This document shows, in pieces, positions 1 through 6,564 of a stretch of DNA of 9,412 nucleotides. Below the pieces are notes generated by a model. It had not been told where the DNA came from and did no database searches. It saw only the letters and a program-made list of their open reading frames with translations. Both the position numbers and the translations under genes were made by a program. How positions within the stretch are numbered: position 1 is the stretch's first letter; every line of letters starts with the position of its first letter. The stretch is from positions 1 to 9,412 of the forward strand of contig JAEWAA010000390.1 in the NCBI GenBank assembly GCA_023391955.1, written 5' to 3'. The stretch comes from Bacillota bacterium. GTDB taxonomy: Bacteria > Bacillota > Bacilli > Paenibacillales > NBRC-103111.

Positions 1-11
1 TCCATACCGGG

Positions 12-17
12 TATAAT
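12..17 (+). promoter_or_regulatory. Candidate -10 box upstream of the AraC-type regulator
   Basis: A perfect TATAAT lies 83 bases before the start codon of the AraC-type gene. The matching -35 box would fall before the first base of the window, so it cannot be checked. If the box is used, transcription would start near position 24 and leave a 5' leader of about 77 bases. No strong structure is visible in that leader. This is suggestive only. Confidence 0.3.
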
Positions 18-100
18 AAAGACCATGATAATTTTGGGTCGGCTGCTGCACGGTTTTTCCGCTGCGGTCCTGATACACTGGCTTTACAGGAGGAGATGCT

Positions 101-973
101 ATGGAGTGGCTGGACCGGATGAAAAGCGCTATGGACTATATCGAAACCCATCTTGACGAGGAGGTGGACCCGGCGGAAGCGGCCAAACGCGCCTGCTGCT
201 CGGTCACTCACTTCCAGCGGATGTTTTCGTTCATAACGGGCATTCATCTGTCCGAGTATATCCGGCGCAGGCGGCTGACGCTGGCAGGCTTCGAGCTGCA
301 GGAGGGAAGTGCTAAGGTGATTGATGTGGCGCTAAAATACGGCTACGACTCGCCGGAAGCCTTTTCCCGGGCGTTCAAGCAGCTTCACGGGATCATGCCC
401 ACGGCAGCCCGCAGCAAAGGTGCTGCGCTGAAGGCCTTTCCCAGGCTCTCCTTCCATATTTCAATCCGAGGAGATGTGGAAATGAATTATCGTATTGAGG
501 AAAAGCAGCCTTTTATGATGGCCGGGCTTACAGCCGACATGGACTGTGCCAACGGCAAGCAGTATGCGGATATCCCCAAGATGTGGGAGACGGGGTTTGC
601 AGACGGTTCCTTGGAACGCCTCAGCACCCATTTCGGGCTGGACAAAAACAAGGACATGCTCCATGCGGCGCTGTACAACTTCCGTGAACGGTATTTTACG
701 TATATGATCGGAGCCGTGGTACCGGTGGAAGCTGACGCGGGCAGCTTTGCCGTGCTGGAGGTGCCAGCGCTGACGTGGGCGATTTTCCCTACCGGCGAGC
801 ATACGGATGAACAAACCACCGAGGCCATTCAAGCGGTGTGGAAGCGGATCTATCCCGAATGGTTCCCCACCTCGGGGTACGAGCATGCGGATGGCCCCGA
901 GTTCGAGATGTACCACAACCTGGGCAACGGCCGCTATGTCTCCGAAGTGTGGATTCCTGTTGTGAAAAAGTAA
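101..973 (+). CDS. AraC family transcriptional regulator with GyrI-like effector-binding domain
   Basis: Predicted one-component cytoplasmic regulator of 290 residues. Residues about 5-105 form an AraC/XylS DNA-binding domain with two helix-turn-helix units: about 23-44 (AEAAKRACCSVTHFQRMFS) and about 71-100, ending in the typical KYGYDSPEAFSRAFKQLHG stretch. Residues about 128-288 look like a GyrI/BmrR-type small-molecule-binding domain. Its C-terminal strand, SEVWIPV, carries E282, at the place where this family usually has a ligand-pocket glutamate. The order is HTH first and sensor second, as in Rob-type regulators. The start is supported by AGGAGGAG at 88-95, seven bases before ATG. A terminator follows directly, so it is monocistronic. 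The family often responds to cationic or hydrophobic compounds and activates efflux genes, but no target is evident here. Family assignment is firm; ligand and regulon are unknown. Confidence 0.93.
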   Translation: MEWLDRMKSAMDYIETHLDEEVDPAEAAKRACCSVTHFQRMFSFITGIHLSEYIRRRRLTLAGFELQEGSAKVIDVALKYGYDSPEAFSRAFKQLHGIMPTAARSKGAALKAFPRLSFHISIRGDVEMNYRIEEKQPFMMAGLTADMDCANGKQYADIPKMWETGFADGSLERLSTHFGLDKNKDMLHAALYNFRERYFTYMIGAVVPVEADAGSFAVLEVPALTWAIFPTGEHTDEQTTEAIQAVWKRIYPEWFPTSGYEHADGPEFEMYHNLGNGRYVSEVWIPVVKK

Positions 974-984
974 GGCGAAGCTCA

Positions 985-1028
985 AAAAACCTCTCCTGCG
1001 CAGCTCGGTGCCGTAAGGGGAGGTTTTT
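985..1028. terminator. Bidirectional rho-independent terminator after the AraC-type gene
   Basis: AAAAACCTCTCC (985-996) pairs over 12 bases with GGGGAGGTTTTT (1017-1028), with one G-T wobble and a 20-base loop. The stem ends in an A-run on one side and a T-run on the other, so it can stop plus-strand transcripts of the AraC-type gene and minus-strand transcripts arriving from the methyltransferase. Confidence 0.85.
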
Positions 1029-1042
1029 GTGGTGGAGTTTGA

Positions 1043-1163
1043 ACTCGGTTTTTCGAGTTTAATCCGGCTCTGGGCCCGGGTTTGGGCACTTTGTACTCGG
1101 TTTTTCGAGCTTAACCCGGCGCTCAGCCCGAATTTGAGCACTTTGTACTCGGTTTTTCGAGTT
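1043..1163. repeat. 52-bp intergenic tandem repeat, about 2.3 copies
   Basis: Units begin at 1043, 1095 and 1147, exactly 52 bases apart. Units 1 and 2 match at 44 of 52 positions by eye. Unit 3 keeps only the first ~17 bases before diverging. All three share ACTCGGTTTTTCGAG, which can fold as CTCG-GTTTTT-CGAG. The stem extends to six pairs in unit 1 and five in unit 3. The array fills the gap between two convergent genes, after the terminator. The hairpins have no T-run behind them, so they are not ordinary terminators. I do not recognise the repeat family. Confidence 0.85.
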
Positions 1164-1186
1164 CATTGCGCTCTCCCTCCCAGTTT

Positions 1187-1918
1187 CTACGGCTTATGTG
1201 CGTAGATTGCCGCCGAAGAAACGATCTGCATATCCGTCATCATCAGAACGAAACGGTCCACCACAAAGCCTGCCTCCTGCAGCTCCTTGCGGTAACCCGC
1301 CTCCGTCTTCGCCCGGGCCGGGACCATGGGTATCTGCACCTCAACCTGCGCATCGGCAGGTCCGGCATAGCGGGTCTGGGGCGTCCGGTAATCATCTCCG
1401 GTCCTCGTCAACCAATCCCCGAAGGATTCCACCGGGCTGTCATCGGCATTCTCCCGGTAAGATTCCCGGAACAGAAAGAAAGGCGCACCACTTTTCAGAC
1501 TGGAGTAAACATTACGCAAGTAGCTCAACCGATCCGCATCCACCACCAGCATATGGAAACCCATCACATCCAGCGCTGCGTCGTATTGCCCCTCTGCCTG
1601 TTCATGCACCATATCCAAAAGGGTCACCTTTGCCCCAGGATAATCCGCCAAGGCGGCTTGAGCTTTGGCGACAGCCGAGGGCGCCACATCCACTCCGTGA
1701 TACAGGCAGCCCAGCTGGGACAAGATGACTCCGGATGCCCCTTCCCCGCAGGCAAACTCCACAACCCGTTTCCCTCTCAGATTGCAGCGATCCACCCATT
1801 CCGTCAAGCTTGCGCGGAGCGCGGTGTCATCCTCCCCATGCCCCCATCTCTCCACTCCTGCTGCATACACTTTCCGGTACCGCTCTTCATAAACCAGATA
1901 ATAGGTTTCTTCGTCCAT
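1187..1918 (-). CDS. Class I SAM-dependent methyltransferase
   Basis: Predicted cytoplasmic methyltransferase of 243 residues with a Rossmann-like fold. Motif I, VVEFACGEGASG, lies at about residues 52-63 and binds S-adenosylmethionine. The second acidic position is in YHGVDVAP (about 73-80), and a post-motif strand DAALDVMGFHMLV follows at about 113-125. The chosen start at 1918 has AAGGAG (1924-1929 on the plus strand) five bases upstream. An in-frame ATG at 1969 would add 17 residues but lacks a convincing ribosome binding site. The substrate cannot be told from sequence: the C-terminal half, where substrate specificity usually lies, shows no motif I recognise. It stands alone, convergent with the AraC-type gene and divergent from the small two-repeat gene. 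Small molecules such as natural products or toxic metabolites are likely substrates for this general type. Confidence 0.85.
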   Translation of the reverse strand: MDEETYYLVYEERYRKVYAAGVERWGHGEDDTALRASLTEWVDRCNLRGKRVVEFACGEGASGVILSQLGCLYHGVDVAPSAVAKAQAALADYPGAKVTLLDMVHEQAEGQYDAALDVMGFHMLVVDADRLSYLRNVYSSLKSGAPFFLFRESYRENADDSPVESFGDWLTRTGDDYRTPQTRYAGPADAQVEVQIPMVPARAKTEAGYRKELQEAGFVVDRFVLMMTDMQIVSSAAIYAHKP

Positions 1919-2042
1919 AGCAGCTCCTTCTTTTTTGTTTTCACAATCGGCTATCCATCGTATCATCAATCATAATCGCTTTCAACACTACTAAGTGATA
2001 TGATGCTGGTGATGTTTTCATTTTATAAAAGGAGGATTCGCC

Positions 2043-2417
2043 ATGGGTCAATATACGAAGGAGGAATTGGAGGGAGCACTCCGGTCTATCACTTCTACAA
2101 TTAACAAGTGTGAGAAAGCACAGCAGAAGTTAACGGCAGGTACTTCCCAGCATACAAGGCTTGTCCGGGAATTAAAGGCATACTATATCTCAATTGCGTT
2201 GATCAAAAGGGAATCCAATCGCCTTATTGGAGAAAAATCATTTGCGGGGGAAATGACGAAGGAAGAACTGGAAGAAGCTGTTGAGACGATTGCGTCAATG
2301 ATAAGACGGTGCGAAGACGTGCTGCCAAAGCTGAAAGCAGGCTCCTCTCAAGAAACACTAACCGTACGTAGAATAAAAGCATTCCATATCGCGACTGACT
2401 TAATAAAAAACACTTGA
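2043..2417 (+). CDS. Hypothetical small protein with two tandem ~54-residue repeats
   Basis: A 124-residue soluble protein with no signal peptide or membrane segment. Residues 4-57 and 71-124 align without gaps and share 27 of 54 positions. Both contain TKEELE, an xxCE motif (C23 and C90), KLxAG(T/S)SQ, and a VR-x-(L/I)KA...LIK ending. Each unit looks helical and charged, with one conserved cysteine. The 13-residue linker between them is poorly conserved. AGGAGG at 2030-2035 lies seven bases before ATG, so expression is likely. I do not recognise a named family. Single-unit relatives of this type seem plausible in spore formers, but I cannot verify that. The next gene downstream encodes a collagen-like protein, yet a terminator lies between them, so co-transcription is not implied. 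Function unknown. Confidence 0.8.
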   Translation: MGQYTKEELEGALRSITSTINKCEKAQQKLTAGTSQHTRLVRELKAYYISIALIKRESNRLIGEKSFAGEMTKEELEEAVETIASMIRRCEDVLPKLKAGSSQETLTVRRIKAFHIATDLIKNT

Positions 2418-2468
2418 AGGAATTTATGATTATATCACATTGCCATCCTCCTATAAGCATAACCCTTA

Positions 2469-2496
2469 CCGTCTGGAAGCTCTTCCGGCGGTTTTT
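2469..2496 (+). terminator. Rho-independent terminator after the two-repeat protein gene
   Basis: CCGTC(T)GGAA pairs with TTCCGGCGG around a GCTC loop, giving nine pairs with one bulged T and one G-T wobble. TTTTT follows at 2492-2496. It sits 52 bases after the stop codon and ends the transcript before the collagen-like gene. Confidence 0.65.
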
Positions 2497-2541
2497 GGCG
2501 TTTTGATGTGTTATTGATCGTGTCGGGCTGTTTTGGCTGCA

Positions 2542-2550
2542 CATAAAATA
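2542..2550 (+). promoter_or_regulatory. Candidate sigma-K-type -10 element before the collagen-like gene
   Basis: CATAAAATA fits the sigma-K -10 consensus CATANNNTA exactly and lies about 45 bases before the preferred GTG start. Mother-cell sigma-K drives many spore coat and exosporium genes in Bacillales, which would suit a collagen-like surface protein. The expected AC-containing -35 element is not clear at 16-17 bases upstream, so this rests on a nine-base match only. Confidence 0.3.
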
Positions 2551-2594
2551 GTTATAGCAATCTGCTTTTATGATAAATGATAGGGGGTGGCAAT

Positions 2595-3632
2595 GTGGGG
2601 ATCGTGAACCTGGCTTTTAATGGCGGTTTTGAATCAGGACTTTCGGGATGGGTTACGCAGAATGCGGTTATAACCACCCAGCAGTCGCATTCTTATATGA
2701 ATGCTGTGCTTATTCCCTCCGCCGCCTCTGGATACGTTGGTCAATTTATCTCTGTAGCCCCTGGCAGTTCATATGAAATGATGGTGTCATTGGGAAAGGC
2801 AGGGACTTCCGTCTCGTCGTCAGTGATTATCCAGGTTTCATACTTCGATGCTTCCTATCAGGATTTGGGCTTGGCTTTGTATATTTTGATTCCGGCAGAC
2901 AGGCTCCCGGATGTTACGGAAGAGAATTGGCGCGAAATTTATGCCGCCACCTCCATTTCCCCCGAAGGTACCGCATGGGCATACGTAATTATAAGCACAC
3001 AAGCCCAGGCGGGAGGGGCAGCGGTACTTGTAGATGATGTGGTGTTTATGGCAGCTACAGGAGCCACAGGAGCTACAGGAGCTTCAGGTGCCACCGGGCC
3101 TACTGGTGCTGCGGGGACCACTGGCGCTACCGGATCTGCCGGCCTTGCAGGCAACACCGGCTCCACCGGGCCCACCGGCCCTGCAGGCACCAGTGCTACA
3201 GTACCGCAATCTGCGTTCCGGGCAGAGAGCACCACTACCCTCCAAAGCGTAAGCAGCGGTACCTATGTAACCGTATCGTTTCCCAATGAAGTATTTGATT
3301 TGAATAATGAATACTCGCCTTCCGTTTTTGTCCCTGCACAATCCGGTGTTTACGCCATCTCGGCGAATGTCGGTTACAATCCATTTAGCAATTCAACGGC
3401 AAGTCTGGTTTACTTAAGTATAGCGGTCAATAATATCCAGGTGGTTGAGGTTTCAAAGTTGATAGCAGCAGGGAGCAATGGCGATAACTTTATGAACGTT
3501 AATACTATTGCGCAATTAAATGCGGGAGATTCCGTCACTGTGCTTTTCATCATTCAAAGTGGACCCTCAGGCTTTATCATGAGTGTTGGGCGTGCGACAA
3601 ATTTTGAGGCGGCGAGATTTCCATCCCCGTGA
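2595..3632 (+). CDS. Collagen-like repeat protein with BclA-type C-terminal domain (probable spore-surface protein)
   Basis: Predicted 345-residue surface protein in three parts. Residues about 1-154 form a beta-rich N-terminal domain opening with NLAFNGGFESGLSGW, resembling the carbohydrate-binding-like N-terminal domain (NTTRR-F1 type) seen before triple-helix repeats in Firmicutes. Residues 156-200 are 15 uninterrupted Gly-X-Y triplets, mostly GAT, GPT and GPA. Residues about 205-340 resemble the C1q/TNF-like trimerising domain of BclA (SAFRAESTT, SGVYAISANVGY). BclA-like proteins form hair-like filaments on exosporia; Thr-rich triplets are typical glycosylation sites. GTG at 2595 is preferred because AGGGGG (2582-2587) lies seven bases upstream; an in-frame ATG at 2577 would add six residues but has no site. 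There is no classical secretion signal, consistent with assembly from the mother cell. The collagen segment is short and could vary between strains. Confidence 0.88.
   Translation: MGIVNLAFNGGFESGLSGWVTQNAVITTQQSHSYMNAVLIPSAASGYVGQFISVAPGSSYEMMVSLGKAGTSVSSSVIIQVSYFDASYQDLGLALYILIPADRLPDVTEENWREIYAATSISPEGTAWAYVIISTQAQAGGAAVLVDDVVFMAATGATGATGASGATGPTGAAGTTGATGSAGLAGNTGSTGPTGPAGTSATVPQSAFRAESTTTLQSVSSGTYVTVSFPNEVFDLNNEYSPSVFVPAQSGVYAISANVGYNPFSNSTASLVYLSIAVNNIQVVEVSKLIAAGSNGDNFMNVNTIAQLNAGDSVTVLFIIQSGPSGFIMSVGRATNFEAARFPSP
3060..3194 (+). repeat. Collagen-type Gly-X-Y coding repeat
   Basis: Fifteen consecutive nine-base codons-in-triplet units encode Gly-X-Y without interruption. The first part is near-identical GGAGCCACAGG-like DNA; later units vary in third positions and switch to GGGCC-rich codons. 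This pattern suggests older units diverging and newer ones copied by slippage, so copy number may differ among strains. Confidence 0.9.
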
Positions 3633-3668
3633 AGCTCCAAAAGGGTTGAACAACTCTTCCTCCCTCGC

Positions 3669-3851
3669 TAACGGAACTGAGAAGCTCTTAAAGAGGATTT
3701 TACACCCATAAGAAAACGTAACGGAACTGAGACGCTCTTAGCAGAGAAAAATCACAAAATTATCCGTCAGAATCCCCGCTAAGGGGCTCTCAGTTCCGTT
3801 AAACTTCCAAAGAATCGATTTACAGGCTGTAAGAGCTTCTGAGTTCCGTTA
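3669..3851. repeat. Nested inverted cluster of four 22-bp intergenic repeats
   Basis: Copies lie at 3669-3690 (A, +), 3719-3740 (B, +), 3780-3801 (C, -) and 3830-3851 (D, -). All begin with the core TAACGGAACT in their own orientation and end in CTTA. B and D each differ from A at one position; C differs at three. A to B and C to D are both spaced exactly 50 bases (28-base spacers), while the B-to-C spacer is 39 bases. The 28-base spacers show no clear similarity to each other. The cluster occupies most of the 237-base gap between the convergent collagen-like and histidine kinase genes. I see no coding potential in it. It may act as a transcript-end structure, a protein-binding array or a small non-autonomous repeat element. 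Confidence 0.88.
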
Positions 3852-3869
3852 GAAGCTACCCGCCCCGAC

Positions 3870-4964
3870 TCACAGCTTATTCCCTTCCCCCGCAGCCACC
3901 ACCGGAATCAGCACGGTGAACACCGTCCCTTCCCCCGGCTGGCTGGCTACAGCAATGGAGCCCTTGTGCATCTCCACAATTTTGTGGGCGATGGACAGGC
4001 CCAAGCCGCTGCCACCGCTTGCGCGTGTGCGGGATTTGTCCGCTTTGTAGAAACGCTCGAAGATACGCGGCTGGTCCTCCGCAGCAATGCCCGGCCCATT
4101 ATCCGCAATCCGCACCGCGGCATATCCGTCCTCCCGGGTGACGGCCACACTGATCCGCCCTCCTGCCGGCGTAAACTTGATGGCATTGTGCAGCAGATTC
4201 AGCCACACCTGGCTCATTAAATCCTCATCCGCCGTAATCTCGATCTCCTCCGGCTCCAAGTTCATATCGATATCCTTGGCCTCCCACTGGGGCTCACAAG
4301 CCAGAATAAGAGAAATCAGCTGCTTATCAAGCCGGTATGCAGCAGGGTGGAAGGAGGACTTAGCCGAATCCAGCACCGCCAGCTTCATCAGATTGTCGCT
4401 GAGCTTGGAGAGCCGGACACATTCCGTCTCGATAATATCCAGATAACGCTCCCGTTCCTCGGGGTCCAGCGTACCGCTTTTGAGCGCTTTGGCGAAGCCC
4501 ATAATCGAGGTTAAGGGGGAACCAATCTCGTGGGAAACATTGGAGATAAACTCCTGCCGCAGTCCCTCCATCTCCTTCAGATTGGCGGCCATATCATCGA
4601 TGCTGGTCACCAGTTTGGCAAAAGGATGCCGCTCCCGCTCATGCTTGCCCAATTGACCCAGCATTGGCGCCAGGTCCACTTGGAAGTCCCCGCGGGATAT
4701 CCGCCGCATAACCTCAATCAGCTCCGTAAACAGCTTATGCTCGTTCGGCTTAATAAACGGGCCGATTATGGCGACAGCTACCCCGAACAGAATAAAGCCC
4801 AGCACCGCATTGATCAGAAAAGCCAGCAGCCCGTGGGGCTCCCAGTCCAATCTGCCATAAAGGGCTTCGGTAGCCATGTACATCCCAGTCCAGCAGAGCA
4901 GGAGAAATCCAATCACCATCAGCACATTGGCGGCTATATGAAGCAAGCTGGGTCTGTCCCTCAT
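3870..4964 (-). CDS. Membrane sensor histidine kinase with HAMP domain
   Basis: Predicted membrane kinase of 364 residues that phosphorylates the response regulator encoded just before it. Two membrane segments (about 11-31 and 46-68) enclose only about 15 residues, so there is no room for a folded external sensor. A HAMP-like region (about 72-130) follows. The dimerisation/phosphoacceptor domain has FISNVSHEIGSPLTSI with H145. The ATPase domain shows the N-box WLNLLHNAIKFTP (N260), the G1 box ADNGPGIA (288-294) and the G2 box GGSGLGLSI (317-325). All key residues are present. Its ATG overlaps the regulator's stop codon as ATGA, so translation is coupled; GGAGG lies 10 bases upstream inside the regulator gene. 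The stimulus is unknown; the short loop suggests a signal at the membrane or through a partner such as the neighbouring transporter. Confidence 0.95.
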   Translation of the reverse strand: MRDRPSLLHIAANVLMVIGFLLLCWTGMYMATEALYGRLDWEPHGLLAFLINAVLGFILFGVAVAIIGPFIKPNEHKLFTELIEVMRRISRGDFQVDLAPMLGQLGKHERERHPFAKLVTSIDDMAANLKEMEGLRQEFISNVSHEIGSPLTSIMGFAKALKSGTLDPEERERYLDIIETECVRLSKLSDNLMKLAVLDSAKSSFHPAAYRLDKQLISLILACEPQWEAKDIDMNLEPEEIEITADEDLMSQVWLNLLHNAIKFTPAGGRISVAVTREDGYAAVRIADNGPGIAAEDQPRIFERFYKADKSRTRASGGSGLGLSIAHKIVEMHKGSIAVASQPGEGTVFTVLIPVVAAGEGNKL

Positions 4965-5641
4965 GGCTGGGTAACCTCCAAACGGTAGCCCAAGCCGCGG
5001 ATCGTGCTGATCTTGAAGGTGTGCTTATTCTCCGGAAACCGTTCCCGCAGCCGCTTAATATGCACATCCACCGTCCGCTCATCCCCTTCGTAATCATAAC
5101 CCCAAATTTGCTCGATAAGCTGGTCCCGGGTGAAGGTTTTGCCGGGGTATCCCGCCAGCTTGAATAACAGCTCGAATTCCTTCAAGGGCAGCGTAATCTC
5201 CTCCGCACCGTCCATACATTGATACGTGTCCCGCCGGAGCACCAGACTTCCCATCTGCACCATCTGGGAGGAGAGAATCCGGTACCGCTTCAGAAGCGCC
5301 TTGACCCGGGCCACCAGCACCATGGGATCGAAGGGTTTGGCGATATAGTCGTCCGTGCCCAAGGCGAAGCCCTTCACAATCTGGGCGGCCTCCCCCTTGG
5401 CGGTCAGCATCAACAGCGGCAGATTCTCCTCCTGCTCCCTTAACTCGCGGCACAGCTCCCAGCCGTCCATTCCCGGCATCATAATATCCAGGATCACAAG
5501 ATCCGCCGGAGTGTCCGCCAGCACAGCCAAGGCCTCCCGCCCGTCCGATGCCTCCAGCACCTCCCAGCCCTCCGCTTTCAGAAAATGCCGGACCATTTCA
5601 CGTATATGCAAGTCGTCATCCACAACCAATATCCGGGTCAT
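4961..5641 (-). CDS. OmpR/PhoB-type response regulator
   Basis: Predicted cytoplasmic DNA-binding regulator of 226 residues, the partner of the overlapping kinase. The receiver domain (1-115) has the acidic cluster DDD at 8-10, phosphoacceptor D52 in LVILDIMMPGMDG, T80 and K102 in the KPF motif. The C-terminal winged helix (about 128-224) has the recognition-helix stretch ERTVDVHIKRLRERF and the wing motif TIRGLGYRLE, both typical of OmpR/PhoB. GGAGG at 5649-5653 is seven bases before ATG. It follows the ABC permease gene on the same strand, but a terminator lies between them, so it probably also has its own promoter. Likely targets are its own operon and the adjacent transporter, which is inferred from position only. 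Confidence 0.95.
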   Translation of the reverse strand: MTRILVVDDDLHIREMVRHFLKAEGWEVLEASDGREALAVLADTPADLVILDIMMPGMDGWELCRELREQEENLPLLMLTAKGEAAQIVKGFALGTDDYIAKPFDPMVLVARVKALLKRYRILSSQMVQMGSLVLRRDTYQCMDGAEEITLPLKEFELLFKLAGYPGKTFTRDQLIEQIWGYDYEGDERTVDVHIKRLRERFPENKHTFKISTIRGLGYRLEVTQP

Positions 5642-5670
5642 AACGCCACCTCCACGAAAACCTTGCCTGA

Positions 5671-5701
5671 TGCAGCCCGGTTTGTCAAGACTCCGGGTGC
5701 A
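5671..5701 (-). promoter_or_regulatory. Inverted repeat containing a TTGACA box before the response regulator
   Basis: TGCAGCCCGG (5671-5680) and CCGGGTGCA (5693-5701) form an inverted repeat with one bulged base and a 12-base loop. In the minus-strand reading the loop contains a perfect TTGACA (5683-5688). No good -10 hexamer follows: the best at 17 bases is CAAGGT. It could be a promoter with an operator over the -35 box, possibly needing an activator, or only a hairpin in a read-through RNA. Confidence 0.35.
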
Positions 5702-5703
5702 GC

Positions 5704-5724
5704 AAAAACGCCGTTTCCGGCGTT
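5704..5724 (-). terminator. Rho-independent terminator after the ABC permease
   Basis: Read on the minus strand, AACGCCG-GAAA-CGGCGTT folds into a seven-pair stem with a stable GNRA-type tetraloop, followed by TTT. It starts 25 bases after the permease stop codon and lies 63 bases before the response regulator. The U-run is short, so termination may be partial, which would let some transcripts continue into the two-component genes. Confidence 0.7.
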
Positions 5725-5748
5725 CTGCCTTGCCTTACACCTTGCCCC

Positions 5749-6564
5749 TTATGCTTTACGCATATATGCCCGTACAGTAGCCGGGGCGAACACCGCTACG
5801 ATTACAGCCGCACCTACCAGGGAAATCACCAGATCGCTGCCCACATGGCCGGTATTGGTCAGCTCACGGACGGCGCTCACCAGATGGGAGATGGGGTTAA
5901 GATTGGCAAACCATTGAAGCCACTTGGGCATGGTTTCCACCGGCACGTATGCATTGGATAAGAAGGTCAGGGGAAACAGAATGATCATGGACATTCCCTG
6001 CACACTGGAGGCCGTCCGGGCAATAACTCCGAAGAAGGCAAATATCCAGCTGATAGCCCAGGAGCAGCCAATGACCAACAGCCCCGCCAGCACCACATGC
6101 TCCACCCCTCCGGCAGGACGGTAGCCCATCAGATACCCCATGACAAAGGTCAGCAAAGTGGCAATGGTATAGCGGACCGTGTCTGCGAGCAGAGCCCCAG
6201 CCAACGGGGCAATCCGGGCAATGGGCAGAGACTTGAAGCGGTCGAACACGCCTTTGTCCATATCCTCACGCAGTTGGACCCCCGTGACAACCGAGGTGGT
6301 GATAACCGTCTGAACCAGGATCCCGGGAATAATAATGGGCAGGTAGCTGGCCACATCCCCGGAGATAGCCCCGCCGAAGATATAGGTGAACATCAGGGTG
6401 AAAATAATCGGCTGAATCGTCACATCAAACAGTTGCTCCGGCGTGTGCCGGATTTTGAGCAGCCCCCGGTAGGCCATGGTCAAGGAATGCCGGATCGTCT
6501 GGCCCAGGCTGTTGTGGTTTTTCAGCTGGCGTGTTGCCCCGGGTGTAATGGTGGTCTGGCTCAT
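5749..6564 (-). CDS. ABC-2 type transporter permease, DrrB-like
   Basis: Predicted integral membrane subunit of 271 residues of a drug-type exporter, paired with the ATPase encoded immediately upstream. About six membrane segments are visible, near residues 48-66, 73-95, 128-147, 157-180, 187-205 and 243-263. The cytoplasmic loop REDMDKGVFDRFKSLPIAR (99-117) and the stretch SNAYVPVETMPKWLQWFANL (203-222) are typical of the DrrB/ABC-2 family that exports antibiotics such as daunorubicin, or other lipophilic compounds. The length matches the family. Its ATG overlaps the ATPase stop codon as ATGA, and AAGGAGG (6572-6578) is seven bases upstream, so the two subunits are translated together. The substrate is not evident, and native roles such as lipid or polysaccharide export cannot be excluded. 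Confidence 0.92.
   Translation of the reverse strand: MSQTTITPGATRQLKNHNSLGQTIRHSLTMAYRGLLKIRHTPEQLFDVTIQPIIFTLMFTYIFGGAISGDVASYLPIIIPGILVQTVITTSVVTGVQLREDMDKGVFDRFKSLPIARIAPLAGALLADTVRYTIATLLTFVMGYLMGYRPAGGVEHVVLAGLLVIGCSWAISWIFAFFGVIARTASSVQGMSMIILFPLTFLSNAYVPVETMPKWLQWFANLNPISHLVSAVRELTNTGHVGSDLVISLVGAAVIVAVFAPATVRAYMRKA

Noticed and set aside
461..1141. A long minus-strand frame opposite the AraC-type gene and through the terminator
   Set aside because: It is a shadow of the real plus-strand gene. It crosses the terminator and repeats and has no family resemblance.
1166..1975. A 269-codon plus-strand frame opposite the methyltransferase
   Set aside because: Its product is rich in His, Pro and Arg with no family motifs, while the minus strand has a clear SAM-binding motif and ribosome binding site.
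1970..2004. A promoter for the two-repeat protein gene, using TATGAT at 1999-2004 with an upstream TCATAAT
   Set aside because: The TATGAT is acceptable as a -10 box, but no sigma-A -35 lies at the right distance, and the spacing is too long for a sigma-E pair.
2426..2506. A 26-codon reading frame after the two-repeat gene, with AAGGA upstream
   Set aside because: It runs through the stem of the terminator at 2469-2496 and its product shows no recognisable feature. The match to a ribosome binding site is likely chance.
3641..3658. A terminator directly after the collagen-like gene
   Set aside because: AAGGGTTG and CAACTCTT can pair, but the loop is only two bases and no T-run follows, so it was not called.
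3669..3851. A small CRISPR array
   Set aside because: Repeats are only 22 bp, occur two per orientation in inverted arrangement, vary between copies, and no cas gene is present. A real array has uniform direct repeats.
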